This document shows, piece after piece, positions 7,545 to 15,732 of a DNA stretch of 64,000 bases (positions within the stretch are counted from its first letter, which is position 1; the number at the start of each line of letters is the position of its first letter). Made by a program: the position numbers and the translations under genes. Under the pieces are notes generated by a model that worked only from the letters and a program-made list of their open reading frames with translations, was not told the origin of the DNA and made no database searches. Source of the DNA: Parvularcula sp. BBD 1991-13 (lineage in GTDB: Bacteria > Pseudomonadota > Alphaproteobacteria > Caulobacterales > Parvularculaceae); assembly GCA_001657385.1 (NCBI GenBank), contig LYSZ01000006.1:1-64000 (forward strand). Direction: 5' to 3'.

Positions 7545-9587
7545 ATGAAGACGGTGAGGGAATTGCCGGCGGCGGTGATCGAGGAGGAGAACGTCTTCAT
7601 CTCCATGCCGGACGGCGCCCGGCTGGCGGCGCGGATCTGGCGGCCGGACGCACCGAACGACGCGCCGTCGCCCGCCATTCTCGAATACATTCCTTACCGG
7701 AAACGTTTCGGCACCACTGTCCGCGACGCCGTCACGCACGGATATCTCGCCGGGCACGGCTATGCCTGTGTGCGGGTCGACCTTCGCGGCAGCGGCGAAT
7801 CGGACGGCGTTCTGCGCGACGAATACCTGGAACAGGAACTCGCCGACGGCGAGGCGGTCATCGACTGGATCGCGCGCCAGCCCTGGTGCGACGGCCAGGT
7901 CGCCATGATGGGAATATCCTGGGGCGGGTTTAACGCGCTGCAGCTCGCGGCGCGCCGGCCGAAGGCGCTGAAGACCGTCATAACGCTGTCCTCCACCGAT
8001 GATCGGTACGCCGACGACATACACCATATGGGCGGGTGCCTGCTTGGCGATAATCTTTCCTGGGCGTCGGTCATGCTGTCCTATAACACCCTGCCGCCGG
8101 ACCCCGCGCTTGTCGGCGCGCGCTGGCGGGAAATGTGGCTGGAGCGGCTCGCACATGTCACGCCCTGGCTCGAAACCTGGCTCGCTCATCAACGCCGGGA
8201 CGCCTATTGGCGCCGCGGATCGGTCTGCGAGGATTATGGCGCCGTCGCGTGCCCGGTTTTCGCCGTGGGTGGGTGGGCCGACGGCTATTCCAACGCCGTG
8301 TTCCGCCTGCTGGCGAATCTTTCCGTCCCCAGACTGGGACTGATTGGCCCATGGGGACATCGCTACCCTCATTTCGGCGCGCCCGGTCCGGCGATCGGAT
8401 TCCTTCAGGAAGCGCTGCGCTGGCTGGATCACTGGCTGAAAGGCGTCGACACCGGCGTCATGGACGAACCGATGCTGCGCGCATGGATGCAGGAGAGCGC
8501 GCCGCCTACAAGTCAGTACGCCCATCGGCCGGGCCGCTGGGTCGGCGAACGCAGTTGGCCGCCCGACGCGATGGATCTCCGGGTGTTCAGCCTCTCGCCT
8601 TGCGGGCTGACGGAGCGAGCGGAGACCGCCGCCGCGGCCAGCGAGACAGTCTCCGTTCAATCTCCGCTGACAGTGGGGCTGTTCGCCGGGAAATGGTGTT
8701 CTTACGCTTCCGGCCCGGATCTCGCCCATGACCAACGCCAGGAAGACGGCGGCGCGCTTGTCTTCGACAGCGCTCCCTTGTCGGAACCGCTTGAGATTCT
8801 CGGCGCGCCAACGCTGGAAATAGACGTCTGCGCCGACAAGCCGGTCGCGATGATCGCAGCCCGACTTTCCGACATACGCCCGAACGACGAAGCGACGCGC
8901 GTCACTTACGGCCTTCTCAACCTGGCGCATCGCGACGGCAGCGAACGCCCCGCGCCGCTCGAACCCGGGCGGCGCTACCGCATCCGGTTGCAGCTCAACG
9001 AAATCGCCCAGTCATTTCCCGCCGGCCATAAACTGCGCCTGTCGCTATCGAGTTCCTATTGGCCGCTCGCATGGCCGCCGCCTGAGCCCGTGCGGTTGAC
9101 GTTTCATCTGCGGCATAGCCGCTTCGTTCTGCCGACGCGCCGGTCCGACGGGCGGGCCGACGCGTCGGTGATCGCGTTCGCGCCGCCGGAAGGCGCCGCC
9201 GCGCCGACGCGTCATCTGCTGCGTCCCGAAGCGCACGCATGGACGGTGCGCCGCGATCTGGCGAGCGACGTTTCGGTGCTTGACGTCACCAATGATCGCG
9301 GCTGCTGGCGTCTGGAGGATATCGACCTGGAAGTCGACGCCGCAGCGTGGGAATGGTACCGTGCCCGTGGAAACGACTTCAGCTCTGTTTCCGGCGAGAC
9401 ATTGTGGCGGCGCGGTCTTGCGCGCGGCGACTGGCGGATCCGCACGGAAACCCGAACAATTCTGACGTCTACGGCGAAATCCTTCCAGCTTGAAGCGCAG
9501 GTCGACGCCTACGAACAGGCGGGTTATCATGAGCGGCGCGTATTCTGCCGAAGCTGGTCGCGGGAAACGGCCCGCGATCTTGTCTAG
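7545..9587 (+). CDS. CocE/NonD family alpha/beta hydrolase (peptidase S15-like)
   Basis: A 680-residue serine hydrolase of the cocaine esterase / X-Pro dipeptidyl-peptidase (S15) family, with the two-domain layout: an alpha/beta-hydrolase core with helical cap (about 1-350) and a C-terminal jelly-roll domain (about 380-670). The nucleophile is Ser125 in MGISWGGF. The Asp is likely in GGWADGYS and the His in GPWGHRYPH. The ATG at 7545 is used; the frame runs 42 codons further upstream but only overlaps the ATP-grasp gene in another frame. No signal peptide is seen. Family members cleave acyl esters or N-terminal amide/dipeptide bonds. Its pairing with an ATP-grasp ligase suggests it processes the same class of compound; the substrate is unknown. 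Confidence 0.85.
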   Translation: MKTVRELPAAVIEEENVFISMPDGARLAARIWRPDAPNDAPSPAILEYIPYRKRFGTTVRDAVTHGYLAGHGYACVRVDLRGSGESDGVLRDEYLEQELADGEAVIDWIARQPWCDGQVAMMGISWGGFNALQLAARRPKALKTVITLSSTDDRYADDIHHMGGCLLGDNLSWASVMLSYNTLPPDPALVGARWREMWLERLAHVTPWLETWLAHQRRDAYWRRGSVCEDYGAVACPVFAVGGWADGYSNAVFRLLANLSVPRLGLIGPWGHRYPHFGAPGPAIGFLQEALRWLDHWLKGVDTGVMDEPMLRAWMQESAPPTSQYAHRPGRWVGERSWPPDAMDLRVFSLSPCGLTERAETAAAASETVSVQSPLTVGLFAGKWCSYASGPDLAHDQRQEDGGALVFDSAPLSEPLEILGAPTLEIDVCADKPVAMIAARLSDIRPNDEATRVTYGLLNLAHRDGSERPAPLEPGRRYRIRLQLNEIAQSFPAGHKLRLSLSSSYWPLAWPPPEPVRLTFHLRHSRFVLPTRRSDGRADASVIAFAPPEGAAAPTRHLLRPEAHAWTVRRDLASDVSVLDVTNDRGCWRLEDIDLEVDAAAWEWYRARGNDFSSVSGETLWRRGLARGDWRIRTETRTILTSTAKSFQLEAQVDAYEQAGYHERRVFCRSWSRETARDLV

Positions 9588-9614
9588 AAAACTCATCCGT
9601 ACAGAGTGAACGCC

Positions 9615-10067
9615 ATGACCGACTCTTCCGATTCCCCGCCCGCACCACAATGCCCCATCCGCATCAATCATATCCTCGCGCCGGTCGATATGCGCCACCG
9701 CGACGCGTCTGAAACGGCGATGGACGCCGCCGCGTGGTTCGCCCGTCAGACGGGGGCGCGCATCTCGGTATTGACCGTGGCCAGGCCGTTGGGCGACGCC
9801 ATCACCGAAATGCCTGAAATTCATCAACCGGCGTTCGAGGATTATGTCGCGTCCTTGGCGGAAAAGCACGGCTGCCGGTTCGAGGCGCTCTTCCGCAGCC
9901 ACGAATCCGTGGATCGTGTGATTCGCGATGTTGTCAGGGATTGTGAAATCGACTTCGTGGTGATGGCGACGCATCATCCGAAACTGACGGACCACCTGTT
10001 CGGTTCGCATGCGTCGCAAACGGCGCTCCGCGCCGATTGTTCTGTTCTGGTCATACGCAGCGAGTAG
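9615..10067 (+). CDS. Universal stress protein (UspA) family protein
   Basis: A protein of about 150 residues with a UspA fold: an N-terminal strand INHILAPVDM, a middle ARISVLTVARP strand, and a C-terminal MATHHPKLTDHLFGSHA followed by ADCSVLVIRS. The usual ATP-binding pattern G-2x-G-9x-G(S/T) is only partly kept: HLFGS preserves the last part, while the first glycines are replaced by Thr/His. ATP binding is therefore doubtful. An in-frame GTG lies nine bases upstream (9606); the ATG is preferred because AGAG sits at a suitable distance. It follows the hydrolase by 27 bp. Universal stress proteins often occur in FNR/hypoxia regulons, which agrees with the upstream operator. Confidence 0.8.
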   Translation: MTDSSDSPPAPQCPIRINHILAPVDMRHRDASETAMDAAAWFARQTGARISVLTVARPLGDAITEMPEIHQPAFEDYVASLAEKHGCRFEALFRSHESVDRVIRDVVRDCEIDFVVMATHHPKLTDHLFGSHASQTALRADCSVLVIRSE

Positions 10068-10223
10068 CTTTTCATTCGGTCGACGCCATCCGCGATGCGC
10101 AAGATAAAACCCATTCGCGGCGCGTCTCATCACGGGCGGCGACGTCGGACTTGCCGCGACGCATCTGGGCATGCGTCCGGGGTGGCGCATGCGGGCCAGG
10201 CGCTTCGCAAGGGGCGGCGTCGC

Positions 10224-10610
10224 CTAGAGCGGACCCGTCACCGCCTCGATGCAGCCCCGCAGGGACGCGCTGGTGAACGGCTTTGCGAGATAGTTGTTCA
10301 TTCCAAGGGCGTTGCCCCGGTTGACGACCTCCGCATCCTGCGAGCCCGTGATCAGAATGAATCCCGTTTCCTTTGTTTTGGGATTCGAACGGATGGCTTC
10401 GAGCAGTTCAAGACCGTCCATCACCGGCATATTGTAGTCGGATATGACAAGATGAACCGGCGCGTTTTCAATGCTCCTGATCGCCGCCGCACCGTCCTTT
10501 TCCGACGCGTAATCGGAAACGCCGATTTCGTCCAGGGCGGCGGTGATCAGCCCGCGGCTTGTGGACGTATCATCCACGACCAGTATCTTAATGCTTGTTC
10601 GTAATGACAT
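10224..10610 (-). CDS. Single-domain response regulator (CheY-like receiver)
   Basis: A 128-residue stand-alone receiver domain. The acidic pocket is VVDD (residues 11-14), the phospho-acceptor is Asp58 in VISDYNMPVMDG, the conserved Thr is in ILITGS, and the Lys is in LAKPF. There is no output domain, so it must act by protein contact, as CheY or DivK do. No chemotaxis gene or cognate kinase is adjacent; the hybrid kinase at 36144 and the EnvZ-type kinase at 59619 are far away. Flanking gaps of about 156 and 220 bp show no other gene. Confidence 0.9.
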   Translation of the reverse strand: MSLRTSIKILVVDDTSTSRGLITAALDEIGVSDYASEKDGAAAIRSIENAPVHLVISDYNMPVMDGLELLEAIRSNPKTKETGFILITGSQDAEVVNRGNALGMNNYLAKPFTSASLRGCIEAVTGPL

Positions 10611-10831
10611 AAAAATATCTCGTTATGAATATCAGGCGATACCGCGAAAGCCTAAGACCGCGGTTTTATTCTCGTATTAAATTTACATTTTTACGGATGC
10701 GCCCGGCGCGCGCCGCACATGATGCGCAGTCAATGCCGAGTCAGCACCATGAAATTCTGTATAAAGATTTATGACGCCGAAAAGACGAACGCCGGCCTCG
10801 CCGGATCCGGCCTGCGACGTCCTGGAGCGGA

Positions 10832-11671
10832 TCAGAGGATGACGAATTCCTCGACCAGAATGTCTTCGATGGCGGCCTCGGGCAGGAGGGCGGTGATTTT
10901 TTCCAGCAGTTGCTCGGAAATCTGCTCCGGCGCAGTTAACTCATGAAGGCTCGCCTGATCCATCGACGTCAGAATCGACGCCAGGACCTCGTTGACGGCG
11001 CGCCCGTGATCAAGCAGCAGTTCGGCCGTGACGTCATCGGTCTCAAACACCAGTGAAATACTGATTTTGGTTTCCGACTCGTCCGCGCCCAACGACGCGC
11101 TGACGGGATTCATCGACACATAGGACGCCTCGCCGATAGTGGCGATTGCGCCGTATGCGTTCTTTCTCCCGGCGGCGGCCGCTTTTTTAAGCGCGCCCTG
11201 GAGGCAGTCCTCGCCTCCCACGTTTTTCGACACCGCCGCCAGAGCAAGATACGTCCTGCCATCGACGCTCTCTTTCCTGACGAATTCCTCCGACGTCGCG
11301 CCCGGCCGTGCGGAACCGTCCTCTGCACAATTGAGAACGCCCTGCGCCTGCTGCGCATCCGGTCCCGCCCTGTCGGAAAACATCGTCCCGTCGGCGCGCA
11401 CCGCCATGGAGGCGTAACCGCCGATGTCCCAGGTTTGCGAAGCGAGAAACAAGAAGCCGGAGACCAGGACAATCGGCACGGCGAGCTTGATCGCCGAACG
11501 CGACAACGCGGAGCGGCCGGCGCTTGCGTCATTGTCGGCGCTTTGACCGGCCTGGTCGGCGTAGCTTTCAAACCCGTCAACCCTGTCCGGCAGATCGATC
11601 TCGCTCACATTCAGTTTGATCGGCGTAACACGTTTCATTGTCGCTGTCCCCGGCATCGCCATGTCCGGCAT
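10832..11671 (-). CDS. FliL-like membrane protein with an extra periplasmic segment
   Basis: A 279-residue bitopic membrane protein: a cytoplasmic N-terminus, one transmembrane helix (about 61-79, LAVPIVLVSGFLFLASQ), and a periplasmic remainder. Residues 183-279 resemble the FliL fold: a first strand VSMNPVSASL, a long 'KISISLVFE' strand, then helices and a terminal VEEFVIL strand like the FliL end (FTDFVIQ type). Between membrane and FliL-like part are about 100 residues with two cysteines that ordinary FliL lacks. FliL stabilises the flagellar stator and rotor; no flagellar genes adjoin this one, so a motility role is inference. The start is uncertain: ATG at 11638 (MKRVTPIKL) is an alternative. 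Confidence 0.5.
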   Translation of the reverse strand: MPDMAMPGTATMKRVTPIKLNVSEIDLPDRVDGFESYADQAGQSADNDASAGRSALSRSAIKLAVPIVLVSGFLFLASQTWDIGGYASMAVRADGTMFSDRAGPDAQQAQGVLNCAEDGSARPGATSEEFVRKESVDGRTYLALAAVSKNVGGEDCLQGALKKAAAAGRKNAYGAIATIGEASYVSMNPVSASLGADESETKISISLVFETDDVTAELLLDHGRAVNEVLASILTSMDQASLHELTAPEQISEQLLEKITALLPEAAIEDILVEEFVIL

Positions 11672-11866
11672 GGCGGCGTCATTTCATCCCGAGGCGGACG
11701 GTATTCGCCAATTCCTGAACGGAGTGTTAATCCGGAAACCCCATTTGTCTCCACCGGCCGAATTTGAACTGGAACCTGCGCTCCGTCGATATGACGAGAC
11801 CGGCCGCCCACCATGGAAAAGCGACGCCCCGAGAAGGCCGGCGCGCGGCGGCAGGCGCGGCGCGCT

Positions 11867-12907
11867 TTATCCCCCGACCGCCATGCGCCCTTCAATCCGT
11901 TTACGGATTTTCTGGTCGAACTCGACGATCGAGTCGATATTATGCTTGCTGAAACGCTCCCATTCCGCGATGGCGATGAGCAGCGGGGTCATGCCGTCAT
12001 AATGCGGGCATTCGCGGAGATAAGGATTGCTGGACTTGTCGCCGAAGAACGGCATCGGCGCGAAATCGCCGCCGCCGACAAAGATGTTCACGGATCGACG
12101 CGCGGCGGCGGGGTCGGCGACATAGACGCGATGGTGAAGGGTTTTTATCAGTCCCGCCGTTGCGATTTCCAGCGCTTTCGCAGCGAAGATGACGATCCCC
12201 CCGGCCCCGGGGGTGACCGCGCCGTAATGGTCGTCGTCAATTTTCACCTGCAGGCCCGGCTCCTCGCTCAGGACGACGGAGACCAGGCCGAAATCGGGGT
12301 GCTTCAGGATGCGTTCCTTTGGCTCGACCGGCGGGTAGCGATTAAGCCGGATGTCGATGAACGAATACTCCATGCAGGCGTCGAAGAAGCTTTGATCCTC
12401 GCCCAGCCCCACGGAAATCGCCCTCAGCACGTTGGCGGCGATCTCTTCGGTTTTCTCCGCCGCCTCATCCATTACCGCGGTGACGCCTGGCAGGTAAGCG
12501 TCGAAATCCACGTCGTCAGGCTGCCGGAAGGCGTGAACGTTCGGGGGAACGCCCGCGGGCTGTTCGCGAAGAAAGCCGAAGACGTCGCGCCATCCCATCT
12601 TGTCGGCGCCGACATTCTGGAAACCGTGCTGGTTGAGCAGTTCCGGCTTCAACGCCTTCTTGACGTCGCCGCTCAGATTATGGGCGCGCACGGCGCAATC
12701 GTTGATGACCGGGAACATCTCGTTCAGCGGCGTCTTTTCGATCACCGCCCAGCCGCGCTCGGTAAAGTCGCGAAACACCGCCTTTTGAAAGCGCGCCCGT
12801 TTTTCCGGATCGTCCGAAACGCAGTCCGCATAATCGATCGCGTCATAGTCAACTGTCACGACGGTGACGTCGTCATTGTCGGTTACGGTGTGGCTGGTCG
12901 CTGTCAT
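11867..12907 (-). CDS. Isopenicillin N synthase-family 2-oxoglutarate/Fe(II) oxygenase
   Basis: A 346-residue non-haem iron oxygenase. The DIOX_N-like N-terminal domain has the typical RGWAVIEKTPL segment. The iron triad is His203 and Asp205 (HPDFGLVSVVL) and His259 (LHHRVYVADP). The Arg-x-Ser co-substrate motif is Arg270-x-Ser272 (ARRSVNIFV), which points to 2-oxoglutarate use, as in plant-type dioxygenases. The start codon directly follows the TAA of the TonB-receptor gene, so the two form an operon behind an inverted-repeat promoter. The partner receptor suggests that the imported compound, or an iron chelate, is oxidised inside the cell; the substrate is not predictable. The 195-bp space to the FliL-like gene holds no gene I can see. 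Confidence 0.85.
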   Translation of the reverse strand: MTATSHTVTDNDDVTVVTVDYDAIDYADCVSDDPEKRARFQKAVFRDFTERGWAVIEKTPLNEMFPVINDCAVRAHNLSGDVKKALKPELLNQHGFQNVGADKMGWRDVFGFLREQPAGVPPNVHAFRQPDDVDFDAYLPGVTAVMDEAAEKTEEIAANVLRAISVGLGEDQSFFDACMEYSFIDIRLNRYPPVEPKERILKHPDFGLVSVVLSEEPGLQVKIDDDHYGAVTPGAGGIVIFAAKALEIATAGLIKTLHHRVYVADPAAARRSVNIFVGGGDFAPMPFFGDKSSNPYLRECPHYDGMTPLLIAIAEWERFSKHNIDSIVEFDQKIRKRIEGRMAVGG

Positions 12908-15040
12908 TTAAAATCTCCCTCTGAGTTCAACGCCGTACCGGCGCGGACGCCCGACAACGGAGAGGGCGTTGGGGCGTCCGGTATTTTCAAAACCGAGCGT
13001 GTTTTCGGTATAATCCGTATCGGTTGCGTTACTGACGAACCCGGCCAGTTCGACGCCGCCGAAGGCGACGCCGGCGCGCGCGTTCAGGAAAAAGGCCGGG
13101 TCCTCAACGGCGGTGTTTTCCGCATTCCAGACGCGCCGTCCCTGGCGGCTCGCGTCGAGGGTGGCGACAAGGTCGACGCCGCCGCCGATGGGCTGGCGAA
13201 AGGCGCCGCCGAGATTGAACGTGGTGCGGATCGTGTTGGGGGTTTCGTTTCCTTCGAGATCCGGGCGCGGCCCGGCGTCGCGGATCGTCGTGTCGACGGC
13301 GCCGAAATTCCCGTACAGGGACAATCGGTCGCCGGCGGCGAAGTCGAACGCGCCCTCCGCGCCGCAAATCCGCACGCGGTCGAAATTGACGACGAATTGC
13401 GCCGCGTCCACGAGGGTGAAGATCTGATAATCCTCAACCCTCATGCAAAAGCCGGTCGCGCTGACATTGAGCCGTCCGCCCATCAGGCCCGCCTTGACGC
13501 CGCCCTCCGCCGTACGGGCGGTTTCCTCCGCGCCGAAGGGCAGTCCCGCCGAATTAGGGACAGGCCCGCGCGTCGCCGAGCCGACCCCGGCAAACAGGAG
13601 ATAGGGGCCGGCCTGGTATGACAAAGTCACGTCATAAGGGGTGGAGACCACCGTTTCCTCCGCGCTGAAGCCGGACAAGGCTTCGCGGGTCTCGACGCGC
13701 TGGCCCTCGACCCTGAGAGCCGCGTCGAGCGAGAGCCGGTCGGTCAGGGAAAAGGACGCGCTGGCGTAAGCGGCCCAGATTTCCGTCGTATCCTCCCGTT
13801 CCTGGGCGAACAGGACCGGCGCCGGATTGGCGGGGGAGAAGAATGCCGCGCGGTCAAGGCTTCCGTCGTCGACGCGGAAGGTGGCCGGGAATTCGATGTC
13901 GACATGGGTATAGACCGCGCCGATGTCGGCGGCGTTCAGAATGCCGCTAGCGGGTTCGCTCAAGGACAGGCGCAGCTCCTGTGTAAAGGAATCGATGTTC
14001 TGCGACGACGCCCCGGCCGAGCCGCCCTCGCCGAAGGCGCCGAAGGGGTTTTCGAGCCCGTTGCTGTAGTCGAGATCCTGGCGGTTCCGCTCGTTAAGGT
14101 GCGAAAATCCGCTGATGCTCAGCAGGTCGACCGCGCCGAGATCGACCCGCGCAGCCAGGGTCGCGCCGATTTCCTCCCCGCGCGAGCGCCCGAGACGATT
14201 GGATGTGGGCGGAGGAACCGCGTCGAAATCGTTCTCGGTGACGAAGGAGTAAGCGGCCGTGCCCTGGTTGAAAAAGACGTAGCGCCCCTGCAGATCGATT
14301 TCCACGCGGTCGCTCGGCGCATAGACGCCGCGCAGACGCAAGCCGTAATTGCCGTCTACGAAATCAACGTTTTCGTTCAGGAACGTATTCTCGATCCGCC
14401 CGCCGTCGGTTTCGTAAAACCCGTCGAGCCTCAGCCCCAGCCCGTCGGCGACCGGTCCCGAAACGCCCCCTTGCGCGCGGAACAGCCCGCCATTGCCGCC
14501 GCGCACGAGCCCTTCGGCCGCAAACGCGTCGCCCGGCCGGGCGGTGTTGATAACGACCGCGCCGGCGAGCGCGTTGGCGTAGTAAGCGCCGTGCGGGCCG
14601 GTGGTGAACACCGCGTCATCGATTCCGAACAGGTCCAACGGCGTCAGCCGCGCGTCGATCACCTGCACCCCGTCGACGACGAAGGCGCAAGGCGCGGGCC
14701 CGTTCGGCAACAGCGTCAGGCCGCGGCACCCGACCGGGTTGGTGCGGCTGGTGAAATCCGCGCCGAAGGTCAGGTTGGGCAGGCGGTCGTAAAGCGCGTC
14801 CACCGTGAAAATCCCGCTGTCGACAAGCGCGCCGCCGCCGATCCCGATGGCGAAGACGGGCGCTTCGGAAAGCGGCGCGCCGCTGCGGTCCGCGGTGACC
14901 AGAATCTCGTCAGCCGCGCCGTCCCCCGCCGTCATGTCGTCAGTCGTCATCGCAATTGCCCGCGCGCCGGGCGCGGCGGCGATCGCGGCCGCGAGAACGC
15001 CTGAAAAGAACGCCCCCAAACATTTCTTGTCACTAGTCAT
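12908..15040 (-). CDS. TonB-dependent outer-membrane receptor
   Basis: A 710-residue receptor with a signal peptide (MTSDKKCLGAFFSGVLAAAI, cleavage near residue 28), a plug domain (about 45-165; DEILVTADRSG at its start, VVINTARPGDAF at its end) and a C-terminal beta-barrel ending in a terminal aromatic residue (GVELRGRF). Energised by TonB-ExbBD, such receptors import iron chelates, vitamins or carbohydrates. Two cysteines in the plug (VGCRGL and APCAFV) may form a loop disulfide. It has no N-terminal signalling (STN) domain. It is the first gene of an operon with the 2OG-Fe(II) oxygenase; the promoter side carries a long inverted repeat at 15076-15117. The ligand is unknown. Confidence 0.9.
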   Translation of the reverse strand: MTSDKKCLGAFFSGVLAAAIAAAPGARAIAMTTDDMTAGDGAADEILVTADRSGAPLSEAPVFAIGIGGGALVDSGIFTVDALYDRLPNLTFGADFTSRTNPVGCRGLTLLPNGPAPCAFVVDGVQVIDARLTPLDLFGIDDAVFTTGPHGAYYANALAGAVVINTARPGDAFAAEGLVRGGNGGLFRAQGGVSGPVADGLGLRLDGFYETDGGRIENTFLNENVDFVDGNYGLRLRGVYAPSDRVEIDLQGRYVFFNQGTAAYSFVTENDFDAVPPPTSNRLGRSRGEEIGATLAARVDLGAVDLLSISGFSHLNERNRQDLDYSNGLENPFGAFGEGGSAGASSQNIDSFTQELRLSLSEPASGILNAADIGAVYTHVDIEFPATFRVDDGSLDRAAFFSPANPAPVLFAQEREDTTEIWAAYASASFSLTDRLSLDAALRVEGQRVETREALSGFSAEETVVSTPYDVTLSYQAGPYLLFAGVGSATRGPVPNSAGLPFGAEETARTAEGGVKAGLMGGRLNVSATGFCMRVEDYQIFTLVDAAQFVVNFDRVRICGAEGAFDFAAGDRLSLYGNFGAVDTTIRDAGPRPDLEGNETPNTIRTTFNLGGAFRQPIGGGVDLVATLDASRQGRRVWNAENTAVEDPAFFLNARAGVAFGGVELAGFVSNATDTDYTENTLGFENTGRPNALSVVGRPRRYGVELRGRF

Positions 15041-15075
15041 TTCATCACCCCTTCTGGACCCTTACGGGATTTTTC

Positions 15076-15117
15076 TTTTCGGTACTTTATTAAGTGAATG
15101 ACGACTAGTGCCGAAAA
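15076..15117. promoter_or_regulatory. Interrupted inverted repeat in the receptor promoter (possible operator)
   Basis: Arms TTTTCGGTACT (15076-15086) and AGTGCCGAAAA (15107-15117) match at 10 of 11 positions and are separated by 20 bp. Their centres are about 31 bp apart, close to three turns of the helix. The repeat ends 36 bp upstream of the receptor start codon, which follows a good ribosome site (AGAAGGGG). It does not resemble a Fur box. Confidence 0.5.
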
Positions 15118-15472
15118 CTATATTTAGTTCGGAATTTTGTTCTTGGCGCAGGAATGGGTTTCCACGCGGCTGCCGGTCTTGATCCGGACGATTACGCTTC
15201 GGGCGCCGCGGGCCTGGCAACGGCCGTGTTTGTTCCGTACACGGCGCGTTTTGCGCCGAGCCGCGGCGCGCGCCGCACGCGATGGGAGAATGACGGCGGG
15301 CGCGACACGTTCCTCGCGGCCAAGCGCCCACGGGTTATTCGTTAAGCGAGGGAACGGCGCGCATTGTCGCCGGGGGGCATCTTCAGGAAAGCGCGATCAC
15401 AGGAAAGCGTCCGCGCGCGGGCGCCGCCGAAGGCGTCGGCGGCTGTCGCTCGCGCCGCATGGATCATGAAAA
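15118..15472. other. Intergenic gap between the receptor promoter and tRNA-Met
   Basis: About 355 bp with no convincing gene. A short open frame from 15154 on the plus strand encodes 63 low-complexity residues and lacks a ribosome site. A GC hairpin (GCCGCCGA / TCGGCGGC, 15423-15443) lies about 30 bp past the tRNA 3' end and may help terminate it, though no T-run follows on the minus strand. Confidence 0.5.
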
Positions 15473-15549
15473 TGGTAGCGGGGGCGAGACTTGAACTCGC
15501 GACCTCAGGGTTATGAATCCTGCGCTCTCACCAACTGAGCTACCCCGCC
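15473..15549 (-). tRNA. tRNA-Met (CAU)
   Basis: A 77-nt cloverleaf on the minus strand. It starts GGCGGGGTAGCTCAGTTGG, has a seven-base anticodon loop TTCATAA (anticodon CAT) on a stem with one A-C mismatch, a TTCAAGTC T-loop, and an encoded CCA end. The GGCGGGG/CCCCGCT acceptor stem fits elongator tRNA-Met; a CAU-anticodon tRNA-Ile2 is less likely because its acceptor stem is usually different. Confidence 0.93.
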
Positions 15550-15732
15550 ATCCGGGCCGCGGAGGAGCCCTGGCCGCCCCGCGAGCCGCGTTCTATAGCG
15601 GGGCTTGGCGCCGCCCGCAAGCGCTATCGCCGAAAGATCTCAGGCGCTCCGCCCGCCGCGGACCCCGCCGGCAGGCGGAGTCGCGGACGGGAAAGAGAGC
15701 CGGGGGAACGGGCGGCAGGGGCGTTGCCCGTC

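Noticed and set aside
11813-13621. Plus-strand 602-codon open frame over the oxygenase and receptor genes
   Set aside because: Antisense shadow, charged and repetitive, no recognisable domain.
15154-15345. Plus-strand 63-codon frame between the receptor promoter and tRNA-Met
   Set aside because: Weak start context, random-looking composition and no homology that I recognise.
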